The position numbers were made by a program, and so were the translations under genes. Positions 1 to 12,767 of a stretch of 64,000 nt of DNA are shown here, in pieces. Positions within the stretch are counted from its first letter, which is position 1. Each line of letters opens with the position of its first letter. Origin of the DNA: Leptobrachium leishanense (Eukaryota > Chordata > Amphibia > Anura > Megophryidae); contig CM019065.1 in assembly GCA_009667805.1 (NCBI GenBank), positions 152,246,101-152,310,100 of the forward strand. The letters run 5' to 3'. A model generated the notes under the pieces. It saw nothing but the letters and a program-made list of their open reading frames with translations, had not been told where the DNA came from and did not search any database.

Positions 1-2096
1 GAACTGTAAATCGACATGCAATAAACCGCTCTTATTTGGACATTATTACTCCTATAAGGTAATCTGAGGATTCCCTACTTGGGGAAAACCAACACCACAG
101 AAATAATTCACTGCATGGTTGCCACAAGGACATTTTGAAATAAAGCCCATGCCCTTCAAGGCTTGCAACTAAAAAGGTTAGGGTCTCTCTTTCTAGTGGT
201 CTCTCTGTCCCCCATCTCGACTACAGGCCTCTGGTCATTGGTTTTGATCCCTCAGGCAGAGCAATGACGAGTGCGCTCGTGGAAAATGAGACAGAAAACA
301 AGCTACTAGATGTCATCCAAATTCAAACTGTATTCATGAACAGGGGAGTATTTATGTCCTTACATGTAAAATGGAGGAGCTGATGTCATAACCAAACTGA
401 TATGTATAGAGGGTGTAGAACAGGTTTCAGGGGGTTCAGGAATTATGCCTAGAGGGACGGTGAGACCTGGCAAGTTTCAGTTCAAGAGATCGTGATCTTT
501 GGGTTGTCAGGCACAGGTTGGGACAGATGGCCTGAGGACAATTGGGGAGAGACAAGCAATGGATTGCATAATTCATTTACTTGAAATTCTGTCTATAACG
601 TCCATTACAGGTGTGATGACATTTCCTACAGAATTATTTTGACATGCTGTATAAAAATCTTTGAGTCGCTAGAAAGAAAAATAAAACACATGACATCATC
701 CTCTGCAAGTACCCAATAGGACATCTGTAACGTGATTTGGAGGTTATGTTTTTCTCCGAGATGGTACGCATTTTATTATTGGTAACCATTTTTCTGACTA
801 TAAGGAGTTAATCCTGTTGATTCAGCACCCTTGATGCCACAGACTCCATTCCTGCAGCTTGTTTTCATGACTTACTGCAGGATGTGGTGTTTTCTGTTGA
901 GCTGTTCAGTGTTAAGATAATCAGAAAGTGTCAGTAAAATAAAAGGTTATTTTAAAGCAAGCCTTTGCAAATATTTAGAGAAACACAATGTACTTGGTAG
1001 CAGACAATACGGCTAGACTGATTACCAATAATCTGTATCGGCCTTTTGTCAATATTCCTAATATTTGGACCCTTGTACTGGTAGGATCATAAGGCATCCC
1101 GACAAAAACACCAGAGTCGGGCCTTTCCAATGATAGAAGCTTAAAATATATTTTTATTTTAATATAGGAAATGGACAAAGTGCAAGGTTTAAAAATGTAT
1201 TAAACACGTTCAGATAAAATGGTATAAAATGTCAGATTAGTGATCTTGACACTAGTTATTGGCCAGAAAGACTACAATGCTCTGCAGTCTATCAACTTTG
1301 AAAGGTCAGGAGAGTAGTGAAGATTAAAATATCATCCTTTGAACAAGGTGCACTGTACATGGCCATGCATGATGTTTATCATCAATACTTCCACCAAGAC
1401 AAACCTGTGCAGAACTGGATAAAGTACACAAGCCATAAAACACAAGAGTTTGAAAAATCTGTATAAAGTGTATGTTCTAACTCTTAGTGCTCTATACAGA
1501 TATCTGTACATTTTTAGTTACTAGTAGTATATAAAGTGTGCACAAAACGATACAGATCATTCATCAAAAGTAGCAGCCCTCAGCTCGGGGCCATCAATCC
1601 ACTTTTTTGCTTACACCAATCAGAGCGCATCAATTTGTGGTGTAACAAAGCTGCTTACCAATAAAAAGGCCAGTACAAACCCCTGGCAGGGTCAATTAAC
1701 GCAGACACCTATGCAACCCCTTAAAGAAGCAGTAATTATGGCTACAGGAAGCTTGAGCATTGTAAGTGGCTTTCACACGGTTGAGACACTTGCCTGTAAA
1801 AGCGTTTTTTGGGGACGGTGTTGATGACCCCTTTTATCTGCCACCTCTATCAGTTACGGTCTATACAGGGAAGACTTCAAATTTATAAAATGGAACAATA
1901 ATTTGTAGTTAGTGATGCACTGAAATGAAAACCGAAAATTACTCCCTCCCCCCAAATTTATTTTAAGAGTTTTTCGTAAAACTGTATTCAGAGACTTTGA
2001 AACTTTTAAAATATTTTTGTTCTATTTTGGTGGGGTTATTTTGTATCTAGTGCATATTTTCATCTGTAAAATTTGTGTACACACACACAGAAGACC

Positions 2097-2395
2097 TTAA
2101 GGCCGGGTGCACACGAGCGCACGCACTTACCGGCAGCCATGTGATGCTGCGATGGGGCCGGTCACACGCTTGTGCATGAACTGCATGCGCGGCAAGCGTC
2201 TGTGTAGAGAAACTCTCCATTGATGCACTAAGAAGTGCGTCAACGGAGCTGCAAAGCACGATCCTCCATAGGAGGATCGCGATTTGCAGAGCTGAGAGCA
2301 CAGAGTGCGCTCAGCAGCAGCGTAGAGTGGAAGGAACGTCCACTCTCATGGACGTTCCTTCCACTCTGAAGTGCGCTCGTGTGCCCCCAGCCTTA
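2097..2395. mobile_element. TTAA MITE, type A, copy 1
   Basis: The element starts TTAA-GGCCGGGTGCACACGAGCGC and ends with the inverse, TGCGCTCGTGTGCCCCCAGCC-TTA. Inside are two perfect hairpins: a CGATCCTCC/GGAGGATCG arm pair near 2260-2281, and GGAAGGAACGTCCA paired with TGGACGTTCCTTCC near 2330-2367. It has no coding capacity. The TTAA target suggests mobilisation by a piggyBac- or Kolobok-type transposase. Both superfamilies use TTAA, and the GG- start fits Kolobok better. Confidence 0.75.
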
Positions 2396-4062
2396 CACAT
2401 CCTAGCACTTCAGAGAACCCGGTCTTCTGCAACTATAAACTTTGGAGGATTATAAATCTCACTTTTTTGCCCTCGACCACATCATCGTTAGATCTATCAT
2501 CGATAATGGCTCATATAAACAGACTGATGTTTAGACTCCATATGTTGGCAGATATGTCTCGGTGGCTGGAATTCCAGTGCATCACTAGTAGGTATCGCTT
2601 CATAAACTGGTTTAACGTTAAAGGTTTTTTATAGGTTCTACCCATCATTGGGTAACACAAACATATAGGGCAATTATTTTAAGATATGTAGGGCTGGAAC
2701 CAGAGAGCGTCACTTTGTGATGTGACAAAGTTGCTCACCAATAAATTACATTCCTTCTTGTAAATTGATATATTACAGTTGTCTTATTACTCCTTTCCAG
2801 AGGTGCTCATTCACAGTATGCATTTGCAAAAAGTAATGAGGGCTGTACTTTGAGCTATAGCACATAGCATGCCAAGCTACGTGGTGACCGCACTGAAGCA
2901 AAGGTAAAGTCCCTTTACTATACAGTACAATTACAAGACATTATTGGAAACGAACATTGAACACTTGAGGCAATAGGCTAAGTGACATTATTGATAGATG
3001 ACTTTAGAAGAACAGCAGTGAAAGTGTAAAGGTTGAACTGGAGTAGATTACACCGGTTTCAGGATGTATGTATGTGAAAGGTGTAGGTTGTTGGATATCA
3101 AAGTACAGAAGGACAAATAAAAGGCAAATCTAATGCTAGGTGATTTAGCAGGATAACCCAAGGGCAGAGGGCCCAGTTTTTGCACTGGAGTCTTTTAATC
3201 ACGACACCGCTGGAGGACTCGGTAAAACACTGTATAGCAGTACACAAAGAGTTATACACCGCGGCCAGCCCCTGGATGTGGCTTCCTCCCTCGCTCAGCC
3301 TGGATCCAAGCCAAGTACAAATGACGTATTATTTATTCCAGCAAGAACTGGCCTGTGCAGAGGGATTTCTAGCCCTTAACACGAAGCCAAATGGATCAGT
3401 GCCACAGCAGAAAGCAAAGGCATTGTGTCGCTGTTAGAGTCAGCTATGTCGATAATGGACCTGTTGTGTTAGTGTGTACGCCAGCTCGTGCTGCCCGTGG
3501 CGGCTAGAAAATGGTTTGAGGAAGGTCTTGGACATCACAAGTATCTTAGACAGGATGGTTTTGAGAGTGTTTTTTTGTTCCCCCCCCTTTCAAGTCCCCC
3601 CTCCATTTAATATCTTCAAGATGACATAATGCCTTAAAATATCATGCGCAAATACATCTGTACATGGTATTCCAAGCATGCTCCAGGCTGTGGTTTATGC
3701 ACTGCTTGTGTTTACAGGTGATAAAGTCAGACACCACAGATCAGAGAACCAAAAGGTTTGCTTGTTAATGCAAAAATCAACATTAGAGGTTATTGACCAA
3801 CCTCCGAATTGCACCGGATGGTGAATGTCACCAGTCGGTGCAATGTCAGGCCAATTAGTCTATTCGCCAAATACTGACGACAGCAAAATACAGTGCAATT
3901 CCCCTGCACCAAAATTACCCCCATTAGAAGATAAGTGTTTCTTCTAGTCAGAGAACACCGAACCGCATCGAAATTGAAGCGAAATGCCCTGATTCAGTTA
4001 GACGGGTTTAAACAGGTGAATCTCATAGGAGTCGATGTAGAACCAGAGTATCTTTCATTTTT

Positions 4063-4477
4063 TTAACCCCACAGCGACCAATGACGTACCTGGTGCGTCC
4101 TACGAAAACGGTCGCTTAACGACAAAGGATGTACCTGGTACGTCCTGACGTTATGGGGCCCTCCATCCATATACTCCTTCCTGGCTGGGGTCCCGTGGTA
4201 GTCTTTACTTCAAGTTAGTCAAACTACCGGTTTTATACCAGGTAGCTGCGATGCCCGGTATAGTCAGGTGCCTCCCTCGCTTTCCAGTATTGAATAAAAA
4301 GAAGCATTACTGGATCCAACGACGCCCCTCTTTAACCCTTTAGGTGCCGGTTCGGGGACTGCTCCTCCGGGGTCAAAAATAAGTATTTTTTACATTATTA
4401 CAGCACTATTCACATTTCAATTATAATGTGAACAATGATGCTGCACGAAGTGAATGGCTCAGCAATGAAGGGGTTAA
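4063..4477. mobile_element. Possible TTAACCCC-ended element (type J/E-like)
   Basis: TTAACCCC at 4063 and the inverse AATGAAGGGGTTAA at 4464-4477 bracket GC-rich sequence. The right end (GGCTCAGCAATGAAGGGG) matches the ends of the 4856 and 29852 elements, but the left end beyond TTAACCCC does not. It could therefore be a chimera of two elements. Confidence 0.35.
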
Positions 4478-4540
4478 AAGAGGTTTTACACTCGGGACAA
4501 AATTTAGAAACTATTTAGCCGTTTGTAGAGGTGCTAGAGA

Positions 4541-4583
4541 TTGGGGGGGGGGGAGAGAGGGGGACAAGCGTCCCCCCCCCCCA
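4541..4583. repeat. Poly-G / poly-C hairpin
   Basis: A run of G is followed after about 18 bases by a run of C of similar length, flanked by TT and AA. It is a self-complementary low-complexity structure. Confidence 0.7.
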
Positions 4584-5326
4584 ATTTGTTTCATCATACT
4601 CCATAAATTTTTTATGGTAAATTATACGTTGGTATCTTCATAAAGACCATTTAAGGGAGAGAAAACCAGTATGTAATATGTATGGGTTCTGTAAAACAAG
4701 AGGAAAATTAGACCCAAAACACAAACCGTGCAGAACTGTAAAACAGCAGTGGGTACTTTCGGACAATGGTAAAACAGTCCGGTCACTATCGGGTTAAAGA
4801 CAGCCTATACATTTGTTGCAAAAACAATTTTTATAACACCGTTGTGTATTTTTTTTTAACCCCTTCACTGCTGAGCCATTTCACCCCATGTGTTGAAATT
4901 CGATTTGAAGTCATGTTTTATTGTAGGGCCCAGACAAATTATATAATCCTATTTTCAGCAGACCTGGCAGATGCAGAATATATTATTATGTTACACATAA
5001 CCTGGTAATTTTTGGCATCATTGGAAAGGTCATGCTCTGGCCTTTCCAACAATACCAAATATGACCCTCTAGCCTCCATTGATTGGAACACTGTATCTCC
5101 CAAAAGATCCAAGATGTCAGCCCCCACCTGGAGAAGTCTGCCACCCGGTGCCGATTGGCTTGGGCTGAAAATGACACCAGTACGTCGACAGGCGTTCCAG
5201 TGTGTCCCCCTTGCTGCGGAAGCCCCATCACCTCCCCCACACGTATTCCACAGCCAAGGGGGAAAAAGACTTAATAAAATGGTTTGTTAAAAACTATTTT
5301 TTAAATGACTGACACATTTTATAGAT

Positions 5327-5530
5327 TTTTTTTTTGAGAAAGGATTTTACCAGGAAGGATACATTGAAATTTCTCTCGTTTTCAAGTATGTCCTGGGTGG
5401 CGAGTATGTACAGTTAGGTGTCTTGCCCAAGGACACTTACTGGAGAGGTTGCTCGCTGGGATCGAACCCAGGACTCCACAGGCTCTCTCCCTGCAGAGCA
5501 GTGATGTTACCTCTACTCCACCCAGCCGGT
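5327..5530 (-). repeat. tRNA-derived SINE, copy 1
   Basis: On the minus strand it opens ACCGGCTGGGTGGAGTAGAGG (A-box-like), followed by a B-box-like GGGATCGAACCC reading. Its tail contains CAGGACATACTTGAAAACGAG and ends in an A-rich run. It is the same family as the copy at 55953 and lies in the opposite orientation. A retroposed tRNA-like head explains the polymerase III boxes; this is not a functional tRNA gene. Confidence 0.8.
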
Positions 5531-6185
5531 ACAATACTATTAGAATAGGAGGCTTTTTTGCAGTTCAGTGGAATTAGCCGGTTATAAATGCACTTCGGCG
5601 GTTTTCGCCAACGTCCAATAACTGCTTCGGCAACTCTAGTGTCAGCCGATTACAGTGACCAATCGCTAGATAGCAAATTCACTATATTTTCGGCAAAACA
5701 AAATCTGCCAAAAAGTGGGGAGATGGGCTAGAAAGCAATTTTGGTTCTTTTTGAATAGACCCATAGATCTCTACAGGTTTATTTAATAAAAAGCACAAAA
5801 AATTAGTTACCAAGACTGACAGGAATTTAAAGTGTCACCGTCATAGCCAAAACAAGTTGTGCTCATGTGACAATTCACTCCCTTTAGGTGCCAGCATTTT
5901 CTTTTTTTTGATGACATGTAATTAAGAAAGTAGTTATTCCCAGTGAACATTGTCTATCAGGACAGCCCTTCGGTCCGAGTGCCAACATTCTGAGAGCCAA
6001 TGGTGGAGCATAGCACCCCCCCCCCCAGAGGCTGAAAGATATCATCTGTCGACGGAACAGGGAGAGTACAAACCGTGAAGTCTTATCAAGTGATGATGCA
6101 TCACATTGATCTTTTATGACCAATGTGATATCCATCCAATTACAGAAAATGTGCACAAAGTGCACCTGGGCAGTACAAGTATATA

Positions 6186-6472
6186 TTAGCCCTTTACTGC
6201 CCAGCAGGTGGGATTGAAAGCAGACGAGGCGTAATGGCACTTCCTGCAGCGACTCCGACCCGACTACCTAGCTGGCACATGCGTTATTGGCTGCAGGGGG
6301 ATGTCCGGAGTTCAGGCCGTCCCACGACAGCCAATGACGCAAGTCGTGTCCTGGCTTGGAGGCAGGCAACCGGATCTAGCAGGACGTGCTACGCCGTCCC
6401 TCTGCATTCAGGCCCACCCACCACCCCCTGGTCTGGCGGCGGCGGCAGCATAGCACGTCTGGCGGCGTTAAG
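6186..6472. mobile_element. GC-rich MITE, type E, copy 1
   Basis: Opens GCCCTTTACTGCCCAGCAGG and closes GGCGGCGTTAAGG. The middle is a long imperfect palindrome around GGCCTGAACTCAGG-like sequence and GCAGCCAATG. Related copies lie at 25324 and 46269. Confidence 0.5.
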
Positions 6473-7253
6473 GCTTAAGATCAAAAATGTCTACGAATGT
6501 AAAAGCATCAAAATCAGGAATACATTTTTGCTTCACCCCACAGTGCTATGCATGCAGCCAAATCCATGAATTCCCAACATCAGGGCTTGCATTCCAATGG
6601 TATTTAAGGGAAGTTGAAATAGATCAATGTTTAAAAGAATGTGGTGGTGGGGTTTTAGCAAAGCTGCTCAAACCCAACACCAATTTAACGTTTTAAGATT
6701 CTGGATTGGAAGTGTTAAGGATTGGGGGCTGTGCAATGCAACCAATTTTTTTTTTGGGCAAACTTTTTTCTATAGAGCAAATCACAATGCAAACAGTCAT
6801 ATACATCCTGTGATTCTCCTAAGATCATACCTGTGGGGTATACTTTTAGTACATTATTGATAGAGTTGAAAAACATCGCTGTTCATGACTAAAACTGTAA
6901 TGCAACTTTACACCCTTGACAAGTATTCTTACGTGACATCGCTTCTGCCACGTCCTCTGAAAGCAAAGCTACAGAATTTGTCTGGGACCTAGAGTAAATC
7001 AGGACTTCAAACATGTGAGCAAAAATGGGGAAAAGGAGCTTAGGACACTGGGTGAAACGGCGGTGCATCAAAGGGGTTAATAGCTCTGTCTATCGTGTGG
7101 TGTACGAAATCAACCTGTACTATACACCATTTCTCACATCAACTAATGCTGTATAATGCACTGTAGTTCACATGTTCAGCATTAACACCAACCCACTTTT
7201 CCATGTAGAAGAATACAGCCTGCACTGGGGTGGGAGCCTGGTTTTCCTTTTGT

Positions 7254-7545
7254 TTTAGGCCGGGGGCCAGAAGAGAGCACTACGTGCGCCCATACTCACG
7301 TGCCTCTCAGCATCCGTCTCAACAGTGCCAGGCCACGTGCTGTAGCACACGCACAAATTGCGTGCGCTACAGCAGACGTGCTGTGGGCCGAGCTGAAAGC
7401 TGCGACGCGTGTTCGACAGGGCTGCAACGTGCAACCCTACATAGGAGGATCGAGCCTTACTGCGCTCAGTGAGGTGGCCGGACAGGTATCACAGTAGAAG
7501 GAACGTCCACGCTCAGACATTCCTTCCTGCCTTCGTTGTGCAGAT
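7254..7545. mobile_element. TTAA MITE, type A, copy 2 (right end decayed)
   Basis: It keeps the type A order: a TTAGGCCGGGGGCCAG start, GTGCGCCCATACT, TAGGAGGATCG, AGTGAGGTGGCC and the GGAACGTCCACGCTC hairpin. The terminal inverted repeat on the right is no longer recognisable. Confidence 0.65.
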
Positions 7546-9039
7546 CAAAAAGGTGTGTCATTTAGGAACTGGCTCTGCAGGGAAGAAGGAAGAACTCTAC
7601 AATATATTATAGGGTTTCACGCAAATCGCCTCCCACTTCCATTGGGCAAGGTCATTATTTTATTTGGAGTGGTCAACCAATGTTTAGCAACGCTTGATAA
7701 ATACACAAATTCTGGAGGTTCAGCAACAGATTACGATAGCCGCTGAAAAAAGGAACACAAAAAAAAAGCTAGAGCAAACAAGGTCACCCCACCTTACATT
7801 TCATCTTGGTCAATGAGCATTTTCGTGCCGATTTCCCACTGTGCTGATTTGCAGAAAAGGCTTGTGGTTAATTACAAATCAAAAAGTATTAAGTTATGTC
7901 CCTTTTTGCCCTTTGAATAAGATTAGAAGAAAATATAAATTAAAGACTAGGGTACACAGTATGCAGTCACAGGTCTTAATTCTCTTCACTGTTCTTCAGG
8001 TGTAATACTTGTTAATTTTATAGGTTTGTTCGGTCCTACCCCTTTAACAGGGATACAGAATATGTTGGCGCGTTAGAAATAATTGTAGCTGCAAATGCCT
8101 GTGTCTTTTGATCGGCACATGTAGGAGTGCAAGGGCCGAGATGAAGCCCTTCAACACATTTCCAATCCTGCAAGTGCTACACGGTCACATATTGTTATGC
8201 CGTTCTAAAATAATCGCATAGCAGCCAGCCTGTGGAACCTGTCCTTGAGGCAAGCACATGGTTCATTCTAAGGCTCCTTGGCAAATAGCCAGACTTCCCA
8301 GAAGTAATCAGACACCAACTATACTTTTGAAGCTCTGAAGACAGAAACCACAACAAAAAGTTTCCTACAGAAGAAAGGGAGAACAAAACAAAAAAAATTC
8401 ATTATGAATAATCCCATAGTGGGCGCTCCATAAAGTACCAGTGTTTGCCATTCCTGAAACCGTGACAAACGCAGGCGCATCACAGTGAAGCTGCTCCTGC
8501 AGCTGGGTTTTTCTTTTGTCAAATGTCAGTGTTTGTCACTGTCCCAACAACAGCAAACACCAGCCTTTTTCTGAATAACCCCTTCAGCAAATTGTACTAC
8601 TCTAGTGAGCAACTACAAAGTCTCCTGAGGTGTTAAGAACCTCTTACCAACCACATTTAAACAGCAAGGATGCATGAGGAAACAATGGCTTCTTAAATAC
8701 ATTAGTATGGTGCTTAAAACCCTGCAACCATGGACTCGTGGGGATGTCGTGGTGATGGCATGATTTCCCTATTGAAACTGGTTGTAACACAGCTCTTCAG
8801 GAATCCTGTTTACACATGACTGAACCTCCATATGATGCAGCAAGCGGATAAAAGGATTTAAAAAAGATTCCAGAATCCAAGTGCAGATGCAGGGAAGGAG
8901 CCTCCAAGCCAAATTGTTTCAGGGATCCTCATGGTCCAATCGTTACATAAAACCCAACTTCACCGTCAGGCCGCTTCGTTCTGCCTTTGATTTGAGCCCA
9001 ATTTGTAAACATGAGGAGAGTATCCGGGCTCCTCCTTAC

Positions 9040-9261
9040 CTTGTGAACGCTCTTTGGGTTCTCTAGCCAGGCGTAGTACATTTCCTCCACATAGTTAGAA
9101 TTAGTCCCACTGAGAAATGGCTCTGCGGCCGCAGGTGTACTAAGACACCTGAATAGCTGAAACGTCCTGGGGGCCGCAGGCTCTTTGTGTGTGAGTGATC
9201 GTACAGTCTGGGAGGCCGTTAATGGCCTGAGTTTAGCAGCACAAGTCCTTAAATTAAACAT
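9040..9261 (-). CDS. ogdh: 2-oxoglutarate dehydrogenase E1, first coding exon (exon 2)
   Basis: This exon encodes the N-terminus of the thiamine-diphosphate-dependent E1 component of the mitochondrial 2-oxoglutarate dehydrogenase complex, which decarboxylates 2-oxoglutarate in the TCA cycle. The 74 codons start [20 protein letters not shown] and end with [19 protein letters not shown], which I recognise as vertebrate OGDH; the paralogue OGDHL differs in the first 40 residues. Residues 1 to about 40 are rich in Arg/Lys and Ser/Thr and almost free of acid, as expected for a mitochondrial presequence. The conserved block after it leads the mature protein. The reading frame runs on past 9040, but the match to OGDH stops exactly at SVHK, where AAG|GTAAGG gives a strong phase-0 donor. 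The exon begins at 9295 after a pyrimidine-rich tract ending CCCAG, so 9262-9295 is 5' UTR. The ATG has A at -3. Later exons lie left of this window. Confidence 0.95.
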
Positions 9262-9295
9262 GTTTGTGTTCTTGTAGTAGAGACACTCTGGGTAC
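9262..9295 (-). other. ogdh: ogdh 5' UTR part of exon 2, with splice acceptor
   Basis: On the minus strand a pyrimidine tract ends in CCCAG (AG at 9297-9296). It is followed by 34 bases of leader without an ATG before the OGDH start codon at 9261. This shows that at least one upstream non-coding exon must exist. Confidence 0.8.
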
Positions 9296-9466
9296 CTGGG
9301 AGTGAAAGAAAAGACATTACATTATTAAAAATATACCAACATGTAAACGTATCAGACGGAAACATTAAGCATCTCAAACTACATGACATCCACTTACCTT
9401 CAACCCTTTTTTTTTTTAATTTAAAAGTCAGGCTATACAATACAGCAGACACAGGTCATTGCTGGA

Positions 9467-9798
9467 TTAAGGCTGGTGTCAGACGAGCACACTATGTGCA
9501 CCTGTACTGACGTGCCTCCCGGCGTTGCAACGCTTCATCGGGCTGGCCATACGATGTAGCACGCACACGAATTGTGCGTGCAACAGCAGGTGTTCTGAAA
9601 GCCTCCCCGTCGAAGAACATCGATGGGCATTCAACGGGGCTGCAAAGTGCGATCCTCCATAGGAGGATCGAGCCTTGCAGCTCTGAATGCACTAACTGCA
9701 CTCAGTGAGGTGGCCAGACGGGCGTCAAAGTGGAAGGAACATCCACCCTCAAGGACGTTCCTTCCACTCTGCAAAACACTCGTATGACCCCGGCCTAA
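9467..9798. mobile_element. TTAA MITE, type A, copy 3
   Basis: TTAAGGCTGGTGTCAGACGAG at the left and CTCGTATGACCCCGGCCTAA at the right are inverted copies. The two internal hairpins of type A, GATCCTCCATAGGAGGATC and GGAACATCC/GGACGTTCC, are present. It lies only about 170 bp upstream of ogdh exon 2. Confidence 0.8.
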
Positions 9799-10201
9799 AA
9801 GGCTTTGTTTGCTGGAGCTGAAACTTTTGCTGTATCCTTCTCGGCTATGTTGTGGCTCTGCCCCATTCACCCAATATCACACAGCTCCCTTCCTCTTAAT
9901 CTGTGCTTGGCAATTAATGCTGGCATAGTTACCCTATCACGGTACATGTTTTGGGCAAGGAGCCGCAGCAACAATAGCCACTTTGCTAACCAGGCCCTGC
10001 TGCTGGTTCTCAACTTCATGGAGCCAAGCACAAAAAGGGTTTTTCAGAAGTTACCAATTAAACATATCAATAAGACAAGTTGAAAGTGGTTCCATGGTTT
10101 TTCATCATCTTGAGCGATTACATTATCCTAGATTCATAGCAATCTACAGAAGTTAGCCTGGTTTTTCTACACACTAACAAAAGCTTTACTTTCAACAACT
10201 A

Positions 10202-10290
10202 AAAGATGCACGGATACCAATTAATTATTTTTTTTTTAATACCGAGTACCAATACAGTTACTTAATGTCATGTGACCACTTTCCAATAAA
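10202..10290. repeat. Fragment of the TAGGGATGCACCGAT hAT family
   Basis: GATGCACGGATACC, ATACCGAGTACCAATAC and TGTCATGTGACCACTTTCCAATA follow in the same order as the left ends at 19632 and 23721. Only one end remains. Confidence 0.55.
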
Positions 10291-11987
10291 CAATTTAGGA
10301 TTTTGCTGAAAGCCTGTCCAATTTATGATAATATTGAAATGTATGGCCAGACACTCCATTTACCAACTGCACAGCCTGACACACACAGACCTCAGAGTGA
10401 AATATAAATATAATAGATTCAGAAATGGGGCGGCTGGCAGAATGCGCCAACAGCATTCTGCCAGGCCCCTCCGGATGATGCCATGTTCCAGCAAGCAGCA
10501 GCCGGCAAGGTTGCTTAGCTGGGCCTGCGCTCCCAGCATCGACAAATAGTCTTCAGTCTCACTCCGCGATCATGTGAGTGCAGACAGCTCGCAGCCCGGG
10601 AGAGCAACCCTCCTGCATCGAGTCCTATGAACTCCAGCAGGTGATACACGAGGTAGTGCTGCCGCGAGTATCACGCTAAAATGGGGACGCTACAGAGAAA
10701 ACTGCAGGCGCAAGTTTTCCCCATTTTAGCACCAAATAGGGAATATTCTCCAAAACCCTCTACTTTTAACTTTGGATTACTCTATGCACTCCTGTTTATA
10801 AAACCTTTACTCCTACGTTTTCTTACTAGAAAATATATTAATTCGAATTTCATTGTCAGTAAATAGAATAGATAAAGCATTTATAAAAAGAAAGAAAAAA
10901 ATTAAATAAACTCTAGATCACTTCATAGAGAGATAATTTAGTCCAAATACACACCGGCAAGTTAAAAATAGAGAGAAAAAAATCGTGATGTCGTCCAAGG
11001 ACAGGATAGTCGGAAATAAAATATTACATAATATCTTGTGATGATCAAAGAGGAACGGGGGAGGCGGAATTTGTGCAATACTTCACAAAAAGGGAAGTTT
11101 CAGATATTTGTCCTTCCATACCTTAACCAATACGATGCATACATGTTTCAGTGTATGTGCGTGTGAAGGGTTAACTTGAAACAAACAGGAACAGGATTTC
11201 CCATCAGAAGTGTGTTACAATGTAATCTGTCAAGGACCAGCATGGTTTACTTTGTAGGATACCTGCAGCATTTCAGCCTACTGGCTATTAAGTTTTTTAA
11301 AAGCCAAGAAGCTGAAAAGTTACTGGTATGCGCGTATCTAACGCATCTAATAAAAACATGCCTAGAGACATCACGAGTGCTGGTACTTTTGGCTTTTTTG
11401 GACTTCATTCTGCATGTGGCAAAATCCAAGTGTCAAGTGCACGGTGGAGCAGATCTTCCCTTGATCGAGTGCTGTCTAAAACCGGTGTTTCCCACTTGCC
11501 TTTAATGCCTGAGAATCCTAGGACATAGCTCTCTGGCTTGTTCTGAGAGGTGCTGGATTTATCTGGCAATAGCTGGTCTGTACATTGCACTTTTATGGTG
11601 TCTGCGTGTCGTCTTGTGACCATAAGGCAATGCGTGAGGGGTGTATGATCTAGTATGTGCCTGTTAAACATTTGACCTTATGTCCTCTGGAATAACAATT
11701 CTGGCAAAAAAAAAATAAAAAACAACAAACACCACACATTGCTACCAAGGACATCAACGCAGTAAATTTGGAATGCACAGAGGAAACAATAGGCCCCTTT
11801 CTACTGCAACTCCATGAGTAATCAAGCCTTGTAATGGTGGTTTAAAAGTACTAAAGTGCGAACATGAAGCTGGGAACCAAATAAAAAGTAGTAGATACCT
11901 AGGGTATCGGACGATGGAAAGCAGCCAACAGTTCAGAAGGTTCCATTGGCCGTGTGCACATCTGCATAAAAAAAAAACACTGTAGAC

Positions 11988-12414
11988 TTAAGGCTAGGGT
12001 CAGACTAATGCATTTTTCGCAGCGACCGTCATAAAGTGCGTCCGAACGCATTGCCGTATTTTTTCACGGAATGCGCGAAAACGGTCATACGATGCGCATT
12101 TTCGTGCGTGATTTTTTTACGGATCCAAACCAGGAAACCTTGGGTGTCTGGACGTTCTGTTGGCCGGACATGAGCAGCGTCTGACGTCTCCTAATTATGC
12201 ACACATGCCGCTAGTGGACGCAGTGCACTCTGTACGTCCATACTAGCGGTTCTGCTTCTCAAAAAAATGCATTCATTTTCCACTTGAGTTGCGCGGCCGG
12301 ACCTTTGTGCGGCCGTAGTACTTCGTATATTGCCTGTCATTTGCTGCTAGTGCAGCCGTGATTAAGTGCGCCTAAACGCACGTTAAAATTGCGCTAGTCT
12401 GACCCCAGCCTTAA
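11988..12414. mobile_element. TTAA MITE, type B, copy 1
   Basis: An exact TTAA lies on both sides. The termini GGCTAGGGTCAGACTA and TAGTCTGACCCCAGCC are inverted, and the interior is GC-rich and foldable (GTGCGTCCGAACGCATTG; ACGTCCATACTAGCGGT). It is the cleanest TTAA target duplication in the window. Confidence 0.85.
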
Positions 12415-12767
12415 CATTTCACATGGGTCGAATCATTTTATTTTTGCTTTCCCTACACATGGTGATTAGATGCAATGTGCATGGTTTGGTATACTGCAAT
12501 ACTAGACATAGAATAGAACGTTCACTAGTGATAACATGGAGCAAAATCCCAAGACCAGAGCTACCAGAGACTAACTATTGGAATGTTTTATTTTTCTGGA
12601 TTCCGTGGGGATTACTTTGAGTTTATTATTACAAGAAAGTGACAACTGATTACACAGTAAAGAAGAAATTCATATTTTTCCTCTGAACCATTGCGTGTTA
12701 TTATCCCTGTATTCTCAGGTCTTAAATTACAGGCCTGGGAGTCTGCGGGTTCTCCGTCTCTTAGCAG

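Larger units (their letters stand above)
4856..7080. mobile_element. TTAACCCC element, type J, composite copy
   Basis: The left end TTAACCCCTTCACTGCTGAG (TTAA at 4856-4859) is mirrored by a diverged right end GGTGCATCAAAGGGGTTAA (TTAA at 7077-7080). Reverse-complementing 6890-7080 gives the same order of motifs as 4856-5010 (a GTTTGAAGTC-like block, then CCCAGACAAATT), so the arms are inverted copies. A SINE and a GC-rich element have inserted between them. The ends resemble piggyBac-type termini. No transposase is visible. Confidence 0.55.
1..9039 (-). other. ogdh: ogdh intron 2 (partial)
   Basis: This lies downstream of the exon 2 donor on the minus strand. I see no later OGDH exon: the next coding block would start SWDIFFRN and no reading frame shows it. 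The stretches 1-2096, 2397-4062 and 7546-9039 contain no element I can name; they are AT-rich with a few poly-C tracts (about 3570-3600). The remainder is the listed transposable elements. Confidence 0.75.

Noticed and set aside
8929..9039. Extension of the OGDH frame beyond SVHK
   Set aside because: Homology stops at a strong GTAAGG donor; the following 36 codons do not resemble OGDH and belong to the intron.
12020..12400. CpG-rich stretches at 11990-12410, 20980-21350 and 28260-28670 as promoters
   Set aside because: They are copies of one TTAA MITE (type B); the CpG richness belongs to the element.
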